Counted from the first letter of the stretch, positions 1 to 7,908 are shown. The stretch is DNA of 64,000 nt from Bosea vestrisii (GCF_030144325.1 NZ_CP126307.1:1922001-1986000); one strand, 5' to 3'. Notes: generated from the sequence alone by a model not told the origin. Program-made: numbers and translations.

Positions 1-48
1 GAGCATGCCAACCGCCGCCGCGACTATTCGAAAACGCGATGCTCTCAT
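1..48 (-). CDS. Start of a CDS cut by the window edge, probable exported protein
   Basis: On the minus strand an ATG at 46-48 is preceded by a purine-rich GGGGAGA ribosome binding site about five bases away. It opens a frame of 16 codons with no stop before the window edge. The visible peptide is basic and then Ala/Val-rich (MRASRFRIVAAAVGML), which looks like the beginning of a signal peptide. It lies 76 bp downstream of the ammonia-lyase homologue on the same strand, so it is probably the next gene of that operon. A transport binding protein is one possibility, but nothing here identifies the product. Confidence 0.5.
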   Translation of the reverse strand, partial: MRASRFRIVAAAVGML

Positions 49-124
49 GGTCGTCTCCCCTTTTTGTCTTGTGCAGTCGATCAGTTCATTCGTCGCGGCC
101 GTGCGGCTCCTCGCGCAAGGCTGG

Positions 125-1588
125 TCAGTCCTGCTCCGATGACATCATCAACGCGTCGATCCGCGCCGCCTCCGCATCGAGATGATCGAGCAGCGCCGTG
201 ATGTGGGGCACGCGCTGCCCCGGCCCGGCATAAGGCACGGCCTCACGCACCAGGGCGAAGAGCCGGCGCGTCGTTGCGCCCAGCGGCGAGACCTTGCGCA
301 TCTCGACTGCCTGCGCAGCGACGAGCAGCTCCATTGCGAAGATCGACCGGCACAGCGTCGCAAGCTCGGCGGCGCGGCGCGCGGCGAGGCCCGCCATGCT
401 GGCCCGGTCGAGATTGCCATTCGAGTGGCTCGAGCTGGCGAGCTCGCCGACGACCGGCGCCGTCAGCAGGCGTGCTTCCGAGGTGATCGATTTGTGGAAC
501 TGCGCCAGGCCGTTGAACCCGGGCAGCCCGACCCCATCCTCCTCGATCAGCCCGACGCTCAGACCCGACCAGAACGAGTCGGCCTGCTTGGCGAGACGCT
601 CCGTCGAACTCGTCACCACCGGCGACATCGCCAGCCGCGCCACGTCCAGCGCCATTGCCAGGGCGACCATGTCGAAATTGGCGACCGAGACCAGCTCGCC
701 CCGCTCGACGGAGACGACCGGGTTGTTCTGGCTGGCGCGCAGCTCGATCGAGAGCTGTCGCCCGGCGAAATCGAGGCTGTCGGCGGCGTTGCCGTGAATC
801 AGCGGCAGCGAGCGGAAGCTCAGCGGGTCCTGCAGGTGGCGCGGGCCGCCGGACGTCATGATGTAGCTGCCGGCTAGGTAGCGCCGGATCGCGCCGCCAT
901 GCCTGAGCACGCCATCGAACGGGCGCGACGCCAACGCGGCTTCCGATACCACCGATGGGTTCGCCGCGAACCCTTCCATGCTGAGCGCGCCGACCAGGGT
1001 CGCGAAGTCCAGCATCCGCGACAGGTCGTGGAACGCCATCGCGCCCATGCCCAGCGATAGCGCGCTCGAATTCAGTAGGGCGAGCGCCTCGCCGGCTGCA
1101 AAGTCGTGATCGCGGTAGAGCTCGAGAGCGAGATCGGACACCGGCGACATGTCGCTTTCGCCCATCGAGCCCCAGAGATGCACCGGGATATGGCGGTCGG
1201 TATTGAGGGCGTCGACGAGCCGGTCGGCAAGCACGCGGCGGACGCCGAGATAGCCGCTGGCCATCGCGTTCAGCAGCACCGCCATCATCGCCCTCACCGT
1301 CTCCGGCGAGGCGAGCGGCCCGTGCCCCATATTATGTGTGAGCAGCAGCCGCCGGTTGAATTCGGCGACCCGCTCGGGCGCGAGCATGACGCCGGTCTTG
1401 GCGCCGACGCTGCTGGTCACGCCGTAGACCTTCTCACCCCTGCTCACGATCCCGTCGACGACCTTCCGCGCGGCCTCGATACGCCCCCCGGCTTCGGCAG
1501 TGAGCACGACTTTCGCGCCATGCCGCGCGATCTGCACGATCGTCGCGGGGTTGAGATCCCGCCCGGTGATCTCGATCGTGCCGTGCAT
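125..1588 (-). CDS. Aromatic amino acid lyase (HAL/PAL) family protein lacking the MIO triad
   Basis: This is a full-length 487-residue member of the histidine/phenylalanine ammonia-lyase family. Family landmarks are present: the Tyr motif VYGVTSS near residue 55 (YGVNTGFG in HAL), QDPLSFRSLP near 255 (QDxYSxR) and QNNPVVS near 290. The cofactor loop differs. Where HAL has GS-x-G-Ala-Ser-Gly-D, this protein reads GSMG-Glu-Ser-Asp at residues 140-146 (codons at 1151-1159). MIO forms autocatalytically from Ala-Ser-Gly, so the cofactor probably cannot form here. MIO-less relatives such as ergothionase, which eliminates trimethylamine from ergothioneine, are a precedent recalled from the literature. 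The gene is divergent from a GntR regulator and near CoA-transferase and hydratase genes. The substrate is unknown; assigning histidine would be unsafe. Confidence 0.88.
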   Translation of the reverse strand: MHGTIEITGRDLNPATIVQIARHGAKVVLTAEAGGRIEAARKVVDGIVSRGEKVYGVTSSVGAKTGVMLAPERVAEFNRRLLLTHNMGHGPLASPETVRAMMAVLLNAMASGYLGVRRVLADRLVDALNTDRHIPVHLWGSMGESDMSPVSDLALELYRDHDFAAGEALALLNSSALSLGMGAMAFHDLSRMLDFATLVGALSMEGFAANPSVVSEAALASRPFDGVLRHGGAIRRYLAGSYIMTSGGPRHLQDPLSFRSLPLIHGNAADSLDFAGRQLSIELRASQNNPVVSVERGELVSVANFDMVALAMALDVARLAMSPVVTSSTERLAKQADSFWSGLSVGLIEEDGVGLPGFNGLAQFHKSITSEARLLTAPVVGELASSSHSNGNLDRASMAGLAARRAAELATLCRSIFAMELLVAAQAVEMRKVSPLGATTRRLFALVREAVPYAGPGQRVPHITALLDHLDAEAARIDALMMSSEQD

Positions 1589-1677
1589 TCGCAGTCACCT
1601 TTTAGATTGCCCAAGTCGGCCGCATCCGTGGCGCGACCGGAGCCGATCATGCTCATTCGGATCATAAAGGGCAATAA

Positions 1678-1698
1678 GCTAGTTGATTATGTTTTATG
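1678..1698. promoter_or_regulatory. Candidate GntR operator, site 1 (divergent lyase/regulator promoter region)
   Basis: The 203-bp gap between the divergent lyase and GntR genes is more AT-rich than its surroundings. It holds GCTAGTTGATTATG followed by TTTTATG. The GCTAGTT core is shared with two stronger sites in the 6712-6888 gap, but here the spacing to the ATG part differs by about two bases. It is a plausible weaker or autoregulatory operator, inferred from recurrence only. Confidence 0.35.
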
Positions 1699-1791
1699 CC
1701 TCACTCACGGTCGGCAGGCTTACATTCGGGCGGATGATGAACTATCCTGTTGGGCTAGCCGGATCGACACCGCATCGGCGAAGGGAGCCGC

Positions 1792-2541
1792 ATGACCGTT
1801 AGCCGCGCCGTGACGAAGCCGCTGGATTTCAAACGCACCGGGGTCTCCCGCTACAATCAGCTCGCGACCCTGTTCCGCCGGCGGATCGAAGCCGGTCAAT
1901 GGGCGGTCGGCGCCCAGATTCCGACGGTCGACGACCTCGCTGTCGAATGCGGCGTGGCGCGCGCCACGATCCGCCAGGCGCTCGATCTGCTCGAAGCCGA
2001 TCAGCTGATCGAGCGCTATCGCGCCCGGGGCACCTTCGTCCGCAAGCGGCCGACCGAGGACCTCTGGTGCGAGGTCGGCACGGATTGGTCGGGCCTGCTG
2101 CGGCCGAACTACAGCGCCACGATCGAGATCCTCCGCGACGAGCCGGACCGCGTATTCCACCCCTTCGACGGCCAGATCGGCGAGCTCGCGCCGACCTACC
2201 GGGAGGTCAGGCGCCGTCATTGGCGGCACGGCCAGCCTTTCCTGTTGGCCGACCTGCATATCGACGAATCCCTGCGCGACAGGATTTCGCAGCACGATCT
2301 CGAATCGAAGACGGCGCTGCGCCTGATCTCGGAAGTGCCCGGCGTGGAGATCGCCGATGCACGCCAGACCCTCACCGTCGGCACGGCCGATGTCGAAACC
2401 GCCGAGGCCCTGACGATCTCGCTCGATGCGCCGGTCGCCTTCGTGCATCGCCAGGCCGTCGACCAGCGCGGCGTACTGGTCCTGAGTGCCAAGGGGCTCT
2501 ACCGGGGCGACGTGGTCAGGTTCGACGTCAAGCTGAAGTGA
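1792..2541 (+). CDS. GntR family transcriptional regulator, HutC/UTRA subfamily
   Basis: This 249-residue protein has an N-terminal winged helix (about residues 20-85, including RYNQLATLFRRRIEAG and ARATIRQALDLLE). A UTRA ligand-binding domain fills the rest and ends near FVHRQAVDQRGVLVLSAKGL. The length is normal for the family. The ATG at 1792 follows AAGGGAG with good spacing. The gene is divergent from the lyase homologue and convergent with the enoyl-CoA hydratase gene, so it is the likely local regulator. UTRA regulators usually sense a pathway substrate or intermediate. The repeated 17-bp motif in this gap and at 6719-6735 and 6857-6873 may be its operator. Confidence 0.9.
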   Translation: MTVSRAVTKPLDFKRTGVSRYNQLATLFRRRIEAGQWAVGAQIPTVDDLAVECGVARATIRQALDLLEADQLIERYRARGTFVRKRPTEDLWCEVGTDWSGLLRPNYSATIEILRDEPDRVFHPFDGQIGELAPTYREVRRRHWRHGQPFLLADLHIDESLRDRISQHDLESKTALRLISEVPGVEIADARQTLTVGTADVETAEALTISLDAPVAFVHRQAVDQRGVLVLSAKGLYRGDVVRFDVKLK

Positions 2542-2556
2542 CGCTACCGGCGATGC

Positions 2557-3336
2557 TCAGCGCCCGGTGAAGACCGGCTTGCGCTTCTCTGCGAAGGCGC
2601 GTTGCGCCTCCTTCGTGTCCTCGGTGTGCGAGAGCGCGACGGTCTGCGACTGCTCGAAGCGATAGGCATCCCGCAGCGCAAGGCCTTCGGTCACGTTGAA
2701 CGAGCGCTTCGCGGCCTGGACGGCGAGCGGGCTCTTGGCCGCGATATCGCGCGCCATGTCCTGTGCGAAGCCGAGCAGTTCCGCCGCCGGCAGGCAGGCC
2801 GAAGCGACCCCCATCCGGTAGAGGTCGGGGCCATGGACCCGCCGCGCCGTGTAGATCAGCATGCGAGCATCGGATTCTCGGAAGAAGCGCCGGACATGGC
2901 TGACGCCACCGGCGAGGCCGACATCGACCTCCGTCATGGCGAGGAACGCCTCTTCCGCCACGAGAAGGATGTCGCAGCACAGCGCCAGCACGCAGCCGGC
3001 TCCGATCGCGGCGCCGTTGACCGCAGCGATGACCGGCTTGCCGCATTCCATCACCGCATCGAAAGAGGCGCGCACCAGCCGGTTGTGGCGGGGGTAGGCT
3101 CCCGCTTCATCCGCCAGGCCGGGCCGCTCCTTGAGGTCGGCGCCAGCCGAAAACGTCTTGCCGGCGCCGGTCAGCACGATCGCCCGGACCTCGGCGCTGT
3201 CGTTCAGCCGGTCGAAGATGGCGACGATTTCCTCGCGGAACCGGCGATTTTGCGCATTCACCGGCGGGCGGTCGAGCGTCACGGTCGCGACGTGATCGGC
3301 AATGCTCACCTTGAAGCACTCATAGGCGTCGGTCAT
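2557..3336 (-). CDS. Enoyl-CoA hydratase/isomerase family protein
   Basis: This 259-residue crotonase-fold protein would hydrate or isomerise an enoyl-CoA in the cytoplasm. Both oxyanion-hole segments are visible: GAGKTFSAGADLKE near residue 60 and NGAAIGAGCVLALCCDI near 108. TEVDVGLAGG follows near 137, where the first catalytic Glu of hydratases lies. The second catalytic Glu of classical crotonase is not evident; a Met-Leu stretch takes its place, so an isomerase, hydrolase or lyase reaction is also possible. The ATG follows AAGGAGACCGAC. It is the last gene of the minus-strand run 6711 to 2557, with the CoA-transferase upstream, so the substrate is probably an acrylyl-type CoA ester made by that enzyme. 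Confidence 0.88.
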   Translation of the reverse strand: MTDAYECFKVSIADHVATVTLDRPPVNAQNRRFREEIVAIFDRLNDSAEVRAIVLTGAGKTFSAGADLKERPGLADEAGAYPRHNRLVRASFDAVMECGKPVIAAVNGAAIGAGCVLALCCDILLVAEEAFLAMTEVDVGLAGGVSHVRRFFRESDARMLIYTARRVHGPDLYRMGVASACLPAAELLGFAQDMARDIAAKSPLAVQAAKRSFNVTEGLALRDAYRFEQSQTVALSHTEDTKEAQRAFAEKRKPVFTGR

Positions 3337-3360
3337 GTCGGTCTCCTTGTCCGCGTCGGC

Positions 3361-4236
3361 TCAGAAGCCGTAGAGAATGCGCGGGTTGTCTACGAGAATG
3401 CGCTGCCGGAGCGCTTCGTCCGGAACCCAGTCCCGGAACAGGTCGAGCAGATGGCCGATATCGGGCGCCTTGTCGGCGAGGCGTAAGTGCGGCCAGTCCG
3501 AGCCCCAGACCACCCGGTCCGGGTTGGCGTCGATCAGCGCGTCGTGGAACGGCCGCAGATCGGCATAGTCCGGAAACGCCTGCGAGCAGCGGCAGAGCAC
3601 GAGCTTGACCCAGAGCCAGCCCTCGCGCAGCGCCGCCAGGATCGCCTTGAAGGCGGGATCGTCGAGGCCGCGCGCGGCAACGAGGCCCGCCATATGGTCG
3701 AGCGCCACTGGGAGACCTGCCGCCCGATAGAGCGGCAGCAGCGCGACGTGCTGGTCGATGCTCGCCCAGATCTCGGCATGCCAGCCCCGCGCGCTCAACC
3801 TCGGCGCCAGCTCCGTCAATGCATCGGTGCCGACCGCGCCGGGGAAGCGCCCCGTTCCGCCGGGAACCGTCATGTCGTTGAAGCGCAGTCCGCGCACGCC
3901 ATGATCGTGCCAGGCGTCGAGCTGCGCATCGCTCACGCCGCCATCCGCCGCCGCCACGCCCCTGATGCGCCCGCCCGATCGGCTGGCAGCATCGAGGATC
4001 GCAGCCGGGTCGCTGCCATAGGCGCCAGGCTGGACCAGAATGCCGCGGGTAAGTCCGATGTCATCTAGAACCTCGCGATGGACGCCGGCCGGAGCCAGCG
4101 GCGGCACATAGTGCATCGCATGCGACACCGGAAAGGCGTCGTAAGGCCCGAAGACATGCGCATGGCAATCGCAGGCGCCGTCAGGCAGCTTCCAGCCCGG
4201 CAGGCGATGCGACCTTGGGGTCGTGGTCTCGGTCAT
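3361..4236 (-). CDS. Amidohydrolase family metal-dependent hydrolase (LigI/PDC-lactonase-like)
   Basis: This 291-residue TIM-barrel protein belongs to the amidohydrolase-2 group. The metal-binding D-x-H-x-H element is replaced by the subgroup form CDCHAHVFGP at residues 22-31, and the C-terminal WGSDWPH holds the usual catalytic Asp. Its overall look (HYVPPLAPAG, GILVQPGAYG) resembles 2-pyrone-4,6-dicarboxylate lactonase and related ring or lactone hydrolases. Its start overlaps the stop of the upstream carboxymuconolactone-decarboxylase-like gene by 4 bp (ATGA), so the two are translationally coupled. The substrate is unknown; hydrolysis of a lactone or cyclic intermediate fits the context. 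Confidence 0.85.
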   Translation of the reverse strand: MTETTTPRSHRLPGWKLPDGACDCHAHVFGPYDAFPVSHAMHYVPPLAPAGVHREVLDDIGLTRGILVQPGAYGSDPAAILDAASRSGGRIRGVAAADGGVSDAQLDAWHDHGVRGLRFNDMTVPGGTGRFPGAVGTDALTELAPRLSARGWHAEIWASIDQHVALLPLYRAAGLPVALDHMAGLVAARGLDDPAFKAILAALREGWLWVKLVLCRCSQAFPDYADLRPFHDALIDANPDRVVWGSDWPHLRLADKAPDIGHLLDLFRDWVPDEALRQRILVDNPRILYGF

Positions 4237-4847
4237 CCTGCCTGCACCGCGCTTTGGACCTGCCGTGAGGCCAGCAACACGGTCGGGCCCGCTCCCTCGA
4301 CAGGCAATGGCGGCTGCGCCCCGTCGGGCAGGGGAATCTCATGCGCATTCAGCGTCAGCGAGACCATGGTGTAGTAGCCGACGACGCCGGTCAGCTCGAC
4401 CGCGCCGCGCTCGCCCCAGCGTGCCACGACGGCAGCATGGACAGCCTCGGGAAGCCGCCCCGTCTGCAGCAGGAGCCGGGCGTAATCGTAAATCTCGACC
4501 TCAGCCGCCTCCACGAAAAGCGGGCTCTCGCCAAGCCTGATCGCCTCGATACAGGCGGGATCGAGCCCGGCCGCGCGCGCCGCTTCGGCATGGATATGGA
4601 ATTCGAGCTGGCTGTTCCAGTGGCGACCGACGACGATGATCGCGAGCTCGTTCAGCTTTGCCGGAAGCGACGTCGAATAGCGCAGGAACTCGCCCATGCG
4701 CGACCATCGCGCCGCCAGCTCAGGACTATGGATGATCGCGCGAAGCGGCCCGATGAGCCGGCCGCGCGGGCCTGAGACGACCTCGTCATAGACCTTGCGC
4801 TGCTCGTCGCTCAGCTCGTCGGGGGTCGGGAGGTGAAGGCGGGCCAT
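4233..4847 (-). CDS. Carboxymuconolactone decarboxylase family protein
   Basis: This 204-residue all-helical protein belongs to the AhpD/CMD superfamily. The core is LNELAIIVVGRHWNSQLEFH followed by IHAEAA near residues 66-90. The two cysteines of peroxidase-type AhpD (CxxC) are absent, and the Glu/His arrangement resembles gamma-carboxymuconolactone decarboxylase instead. A redox role is therefore unlikely, and a decarboxylase or ring-acting role is more plausible. The ATG is 21 bp after the CoA-transferase stop, and its stop overlaps the amidohydrolase start. CMD-like and LigI-like proteins together suggest that an aromatic or lactone intermediate is handled. Confidence 0.85.
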   Translation of the reverse strand: MARLHLPTPDELSDEQRKVYDEVVSGPRGRLIGPLRAIIHSPELAARWSRMGEFLRYSTSLPAKLNELAIIVVGRHWNSQLEFHIHAEAARAAGLDPACIEAIRLGESPLFVEAAEVEIYDYARLLLQTGRLPEAVHAAVVARWGERGAVELTGVVGYYTMVSLTLNAHEIPLPDGAQPPLPVEGAGPTVLLASRQVQSAVQAG

Positions 4848-4868
4848 GCTGATCTCCGCGAGCCGGCG

Positions 4869-6071
4869 TCAAGCCAGCCCGATCTCCTGCAGGATCTCGT
4901 CGGTATGCTGCCCGAGCAGCGGCGGCGCCCGATCGAAGGCGAGCGGCTCGTTCCGGAAATTCAGTGGGCTGACCACCTGCGGAACCTTGCCGGCGGTGGG
5001 ATGCGGTAGCTCGCGCAACAGGCCGCGGTGCTTGACCTGGGGATCGTCGAAGACCTCCGGCACGGTATTGATCGGCGCGCAGGGCACGCCGGCAGCATCG
5101 AGCGCTGCAATTAGGACGTCGCGACTGCGATTTGCCAGCGCCGCGCGCAGCATCGGGTCGAGCAAAGCGTGATTGCGGACGCGCGCCGGGTTGGTCGCGA
5201 AGCGTTCATCGCTCGCCCAGCCCGGCTGTTCCAGGATGGCTGCGAGCTTGGCGAACTGGCCGTCATTCCCGACGGCCAGGACGAGCGCCCCGTCAGCACA
5301 GGGAAAGACGTCCTGCGGCTGGATATTCGGGTGGCGATTGCCACCGCGCGCCGGCGGCTTGCCCGAGAGCAGCCAGTTCATCGCCTGATTGGCGAGGAAC
5401 GCGGTCTGCACGTCGAGCATGGCGAGATCGAGATAGTCGCCCTGCCCGGTTTCGCCGCGGCGCGCCAGCGCCGCCAGCACGCCGATGGCCGTGTACATGC
5501 CGGTCATGATGTCGACGATCGGGATGCCGACCTTCTGCGGGCCGGCGCCGGGCATGCCGTCGCGCTCGCCGGTGATGCTCATCAGGCCGCCCATCGCCTG
5601 GATCGCGAAATCGTAGGCGGCAGCCTCACGGCGCGGACCATTCTGCCCGAAGCCGGTGACGGAGGCGTAGATCAGGCGCGGATTGACGGCCTTCAACCCG
5701 TCATAGTGGAGCCCGTAGCGCTTCAGAGCTCCGACCTTGTAGTTCTCGACGACGATGTCGCTGACCGCAGCGAGGCGGCGGATCGCCTCCTGGCCGTCCT
5801 GCGTTGCGATGTCGAGCGTGATCGAGCGCTTGCCGCGATTGACCGAGAGATAATATCCGGCCTCGCGGGTCGGCTGGCCCTGCTCATCCTTCAGGAAGGG
5901 CGGCCCCCAGGAGCGGGTATCGTCGCCGACATCCGGGCGTTCGACCTTGATCACGTCGGCGCCGAGATCGGCGAGGACCTGGGTCGCCCAGGGTCCCGCC
6001 ATGATGCGGCTGAGATCCAGCACGCGGACATGGCACAGGGGGCCCTGTCGGGCGCTGGCGGGGTCAGACAT
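4869..6071 (-). CDS. CaiB/BaiF family class III CoA-transferase
   Basis: This 400-residue class III CoA-transferase would move CoA between carboxylic acids. The N-terminal part reads VRVLDLSRIMAGPWATQVLADLG, with ADVIKVERP and DTRSWGPPF following. NRGKRSITLD and QGDYLDLAMLD carry the family core, including the usual catalytic Asp region. An upstream in-frame extension to 6254 is low-complexity Arg/Ser/Pro and lies inside the GST gene, so the ATG at 6071 (MSDPASARQG) is taken as the start. That start overlaps the GST stop by 8 bp. In context it would activate the acrylate or other acid made by the lyase homologue for the hydratase at 2557. Confidence 0.9.
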   Translation of the reverse strand: MSDPASARQGPLCHVRVLDLSRIMAGPWATQVLADLGADVIKVERPDVGDDTRSWGPPFLKDEQGQPTREAGYYLSVNRGKRSITLDIATQDGQEAIRRLAAVSDIVVENYKVGALKRYGLHYDGLKAVNPRLIYASVTGFGQNGPRREAAAYDFAIQAMGGLMSITGERDGMPGAGPQKVGIPIVDIMTGMYTAIGVLAALARRGETGQGDYLDLAMLDVQTAFLANQAMNWLLSGKPPARGGNRHPNIQPQDVFPCADGALVLAVGNDGQFAKLAAILEQPGWASDERFATNPARVRNHALLDPMLRAALANRSRDVLIAALDAAGVPCAPINTVPEVFDDPQVKHRGLLRELPHPTAGKVPQVVSPLNFRNEPLAFDRAPPLLGQHTDEILQEIGLA

Positions 6072-6711
6072 CGTCGTTGATCTCGGTCGCGATGGCTGAG
6101 GGACGCGCGCGGAACTCGTCGTGCCAGGCGGAGAGCGCCGGGCGTCCTGAGCGCCAGTCGAGATCGGCGAAGCGGAAGTCGAGATAGGACAGGCAGCAGC
6201 CGAGCGCGATCCAGGACAGCCCAAGTGGTCCCGGCGCGATCGGCCTGGCCTCACGCTCCAGCCGTGCGAGCGTGGCGAGGAACTTCGTCTCGAAACCAGT
6301 CAGCCATGCCGCTGTCTGCGCCTCCTGCGGCTTTCCGCGTTCGTTGCGCCACAGAATCAGGACATCGAGGAGGCCGGTCGCCAGGGCGTGCCGGCTCAGT
6401 TCCCGGAAGCGCTCCGGCCCGGCGGCGGGAATGATGAGGCCCCCTCCCGCGATCGCATCGAAATACTCGCAGATCACGCCGGAATCGATCAGGACGGTTC
6501 CGTCCTCGAGCACCAGGGTCGGGATCTTGCTCAGCGGATTATCGGGCAGCAGGTCCGGATTGGGCGCCGTCATCGCCGCCACGGTTCGCCGCAGCGTCAG
6601 CCGATCGACCAGACCGAGCTCATGCGCGGCCACCATCGCCTTGCGGACGAAAGGCGATCGCGGCGACCAATGAAGCAGCATCTTGCCCAAGCGAAGCATC
6701 TCCATATTCAA
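6064..6711 (-). CDS. Glutathione S-transferase family protein
   Basis: This protein of about 215 residues has an N-terminal thioredoxin-like GST domain (LLHWSPRSPFVRKAMVAAHE; NPLSKIPTLVLEDGTVLIDS near residues 57-76). An all-helical C-terminal domain follows. The longest frame starts at a TTG (6709-6711). ATGs follow at 6705, 6699 and 6681, and family alignment favours 6681, since GSTs usually begin just before the SPRSPFVRK strand. It is the first gene of the minus-strand run to 2557. Candidate operator site 2 lies 8 bp upstream of the longest start. A role as glutathione-dependent isomerase or lyase in the pathway is possible. Confidence 0.85.
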   Translation of the reverse strand: MNMEMLRLGKMLLHWSPRSPFVRKAMVAAHELGLVDRLTLRRTVAAMTAPNPDLLPDNPLSKIPTLVLEDGTVLIDSGVICEYFDAIAGGGLIIPAAGPERFRELSRHALATGLLDVLILWRNERGKPQEAQTAAWLTGFETKFLATLARLEREARPIAPGPLGLSWIALGCCLSYLDFRFADLDWRSGRPALSAWHDEFRARPSAIATEINDDV

Positions 6712-6718
6712 CTTATCA

Positions 6719-6735
6719 GCTAGTTTTATGTCCTA
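6719..6735. promoter_or_regulatory. Candidate GntR operator, site 2 (GST-side promoter)
   Basis: GCTAGTTTTATGTCCTA lies in the 177-bp divergent gap between the GST operon and the binding-protein gene. It matches site 3 (6857-6873) at 15 of 17 positions. The sites are 138 bp apart, one close to each divergent start. Flanking TTAT and ATAA give it loose dyad character. Confidence 0.5.
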
Positions 6736-6856
6736 TAACAATCTTCCCTGCGCTGTCGAGGCCAACATGCAAGGCGGCAAGGAAATCCGCCCCCACAGAT
6801 AGCCTTGCCTAAAGCGGGCAACAGTAGATTGACCAAATTTCGAGACAGGAATATAG

Positions 6857-6873
6857 GCTAGTTTAATGACCTA
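6857..6873. promoter_or_regulatory. Candidate GntR operator, site 3 (binding-protein side)
   Basis: GCTAGTTTAATGACCTA sits 21 bp before the binding-protein start and just upstream of its GGGAGGGG ribosome binding site. The outer bases TAGG and CCTA form a small inverted repeat. It differs from site 2 only at two T/A positions. Such placement would suit repression or induction by the GntR regulator at 1792. Confidence 0.5.
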
Positions 6874-6894
6874 ATTACCCGGGAGGGGATGAAT

Positions 6895-7908
6895 ATGAGA
6901 TTGACGAGTGCTGCGCTCGGCGCGCTGAGCATCGTGTTTTCGGTGTCGACGGCGGGCGCCGCCACCCTGGATGCGGTAAAATCACGCGGGCAGCTGGTCT
7001 GCGGAACGAGCCCGGGCGTGCCGGGCTTCTCCCTGCCAAACGCGCAAGGGCAATGGAACGGGCTCGACACCGACCTCTGCAAGGCTGTGGCCGCGGCGGT
7101 CCTCGGCGACACCAGCAAGATCAAATATGTGCCCTTGAACCCCAAGGACCGGTTCGCGGTGGTCCAGTCCGGCGAGGTCGACGTGCTGTCGCGCCAGACG
7201 ACCTGGTCGCTGTCGAGAGATACCTCGCTCGGCCTCTCCTTCTCGGCGATCACCTATTTCGACGGGCAGGCGCTGATGGTGAAGAAGACCCTCGGCATCA
7301 AGTCGGCCAAGGAGCTGAACGGCGCCACGATCTGCGTCCAGGGCGGCACCACGACCGAGCTGAACATCGCCGATTTCTTCCAGAAGAATGCGCTGAAATA
7401 CGACCCGGTCTCCTTCGCCTCCGGTGACGAGGCGATCAAGGCTTTCGAGGCAGGGCGCTGCGACGCCTTCACCACCGATGCCTCGGCGCTTTATGCCTAC
7501 AGGCTCAAGGCGACGAATCCGCAGGACTTCGTCGTCCTGCCCGAACTGATCTCGAAGGAGCCTCTCGGCCCGGCGGTGCGTCGCGGCGACGAGGCCTGGG
7601 CCAACATCGTCCGCTGGACCCATTACGCCATGGTCAATGCCGAGGAACTCGGCCTGACCTCGGCTAATGTCGACGAGCAGCTCAAATCGAACAACCCCGA
7701 GATCAAGCGGTTCCTCGGCGTCGACGGCAAGCTCGGCGAAGGCCTCGGCCTGAGCAACGACTGGGCCTACCGGATCGTCAAGCAGGTCGGGAATTACGGC
7801 GAGAGCTATGAGCGCTATCTCGGCCCGAACTCGCCGCTCGGAATCCCAAGGGGCGCGAACAATCTCTGGTCCAAGGGCGGGCTGCAATACGCGCCACCGC
7901 TCCGTTGA
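6895..7908 (+). CDS. Amino-acid ABC transporter substrate-binding protein (AapJ/BztA-like), orphan
   Basis: This periplasmic binding protein has about 337 residues. A signal peptide (MRLTSAALGALSIVFSVSTAGA) is followed by the AapJ/BztA core: GQLVCGTSPGVPGFSLPN, WNGLDTDLCKAVAAAVLGD and the C-terminal ending GANNLWSKGG. ATGs occur at 6889 and 6895; GGAGGG at 6882-6887 is only two bases from the first and eight from the second, so 6895 is preferred. No permease or ATPase gene is adjacent. A second AapJ-like protein of nearly equal length (53816) heads aapQM elsewhere in the window, so this one may feed that permease. It is divergent from the GST-CoA-transferase operon, suggesting an amino-acid-like substrate for the pathway. 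Confidence 0.9.
   Translation: MRLTSAALGALSIVFSVSTAGAATLDAVKSRGQLVCGTSPGVPGFSLPNAQGQWNGLDTDLCKAVAAAVLGDTSKIKYVPLNPKDRFAVVQSGEVDVLSRQTTWSLSRDTSLGLSFSAITYFDGQALMVKKTLGIKSAKELNGATICVQGGTTTELNIADFFQKNALKYDPVSFASGDEAIKAFEAGRCDAFTTDASALYAYRLKATNPQDFVVLPELISKEPLGPAVRRGDEAWANIVRWTHYAMVNAEELGLTSANVDEQLKSNNPEIKRFLGVDGKLGEGLGLSNDWAYRIVKQVGNYGESYERYLGPNSPLGIPRGANNLWSKGGLQYAPPLR

Noticed and set aside
125..1588. Straight assignment as histidine ammonia-lyase (hutH)
   Set aside because: The MIO triad is absent and no hut genes are nearby.
1106..1795. Plus-strand frame opposite the lyase 5' end and reaching the GntR start
   Set aside because: His/Arg-rich antisense sequence without any domain; the regulator in another frame is clear.
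6072..6254. N-terminal extension of the CoA-transferase
   Set aside because: The extra 61 residues are Arg/Ser/Pro-rich, lie inside the GST gene and do not match the family start.
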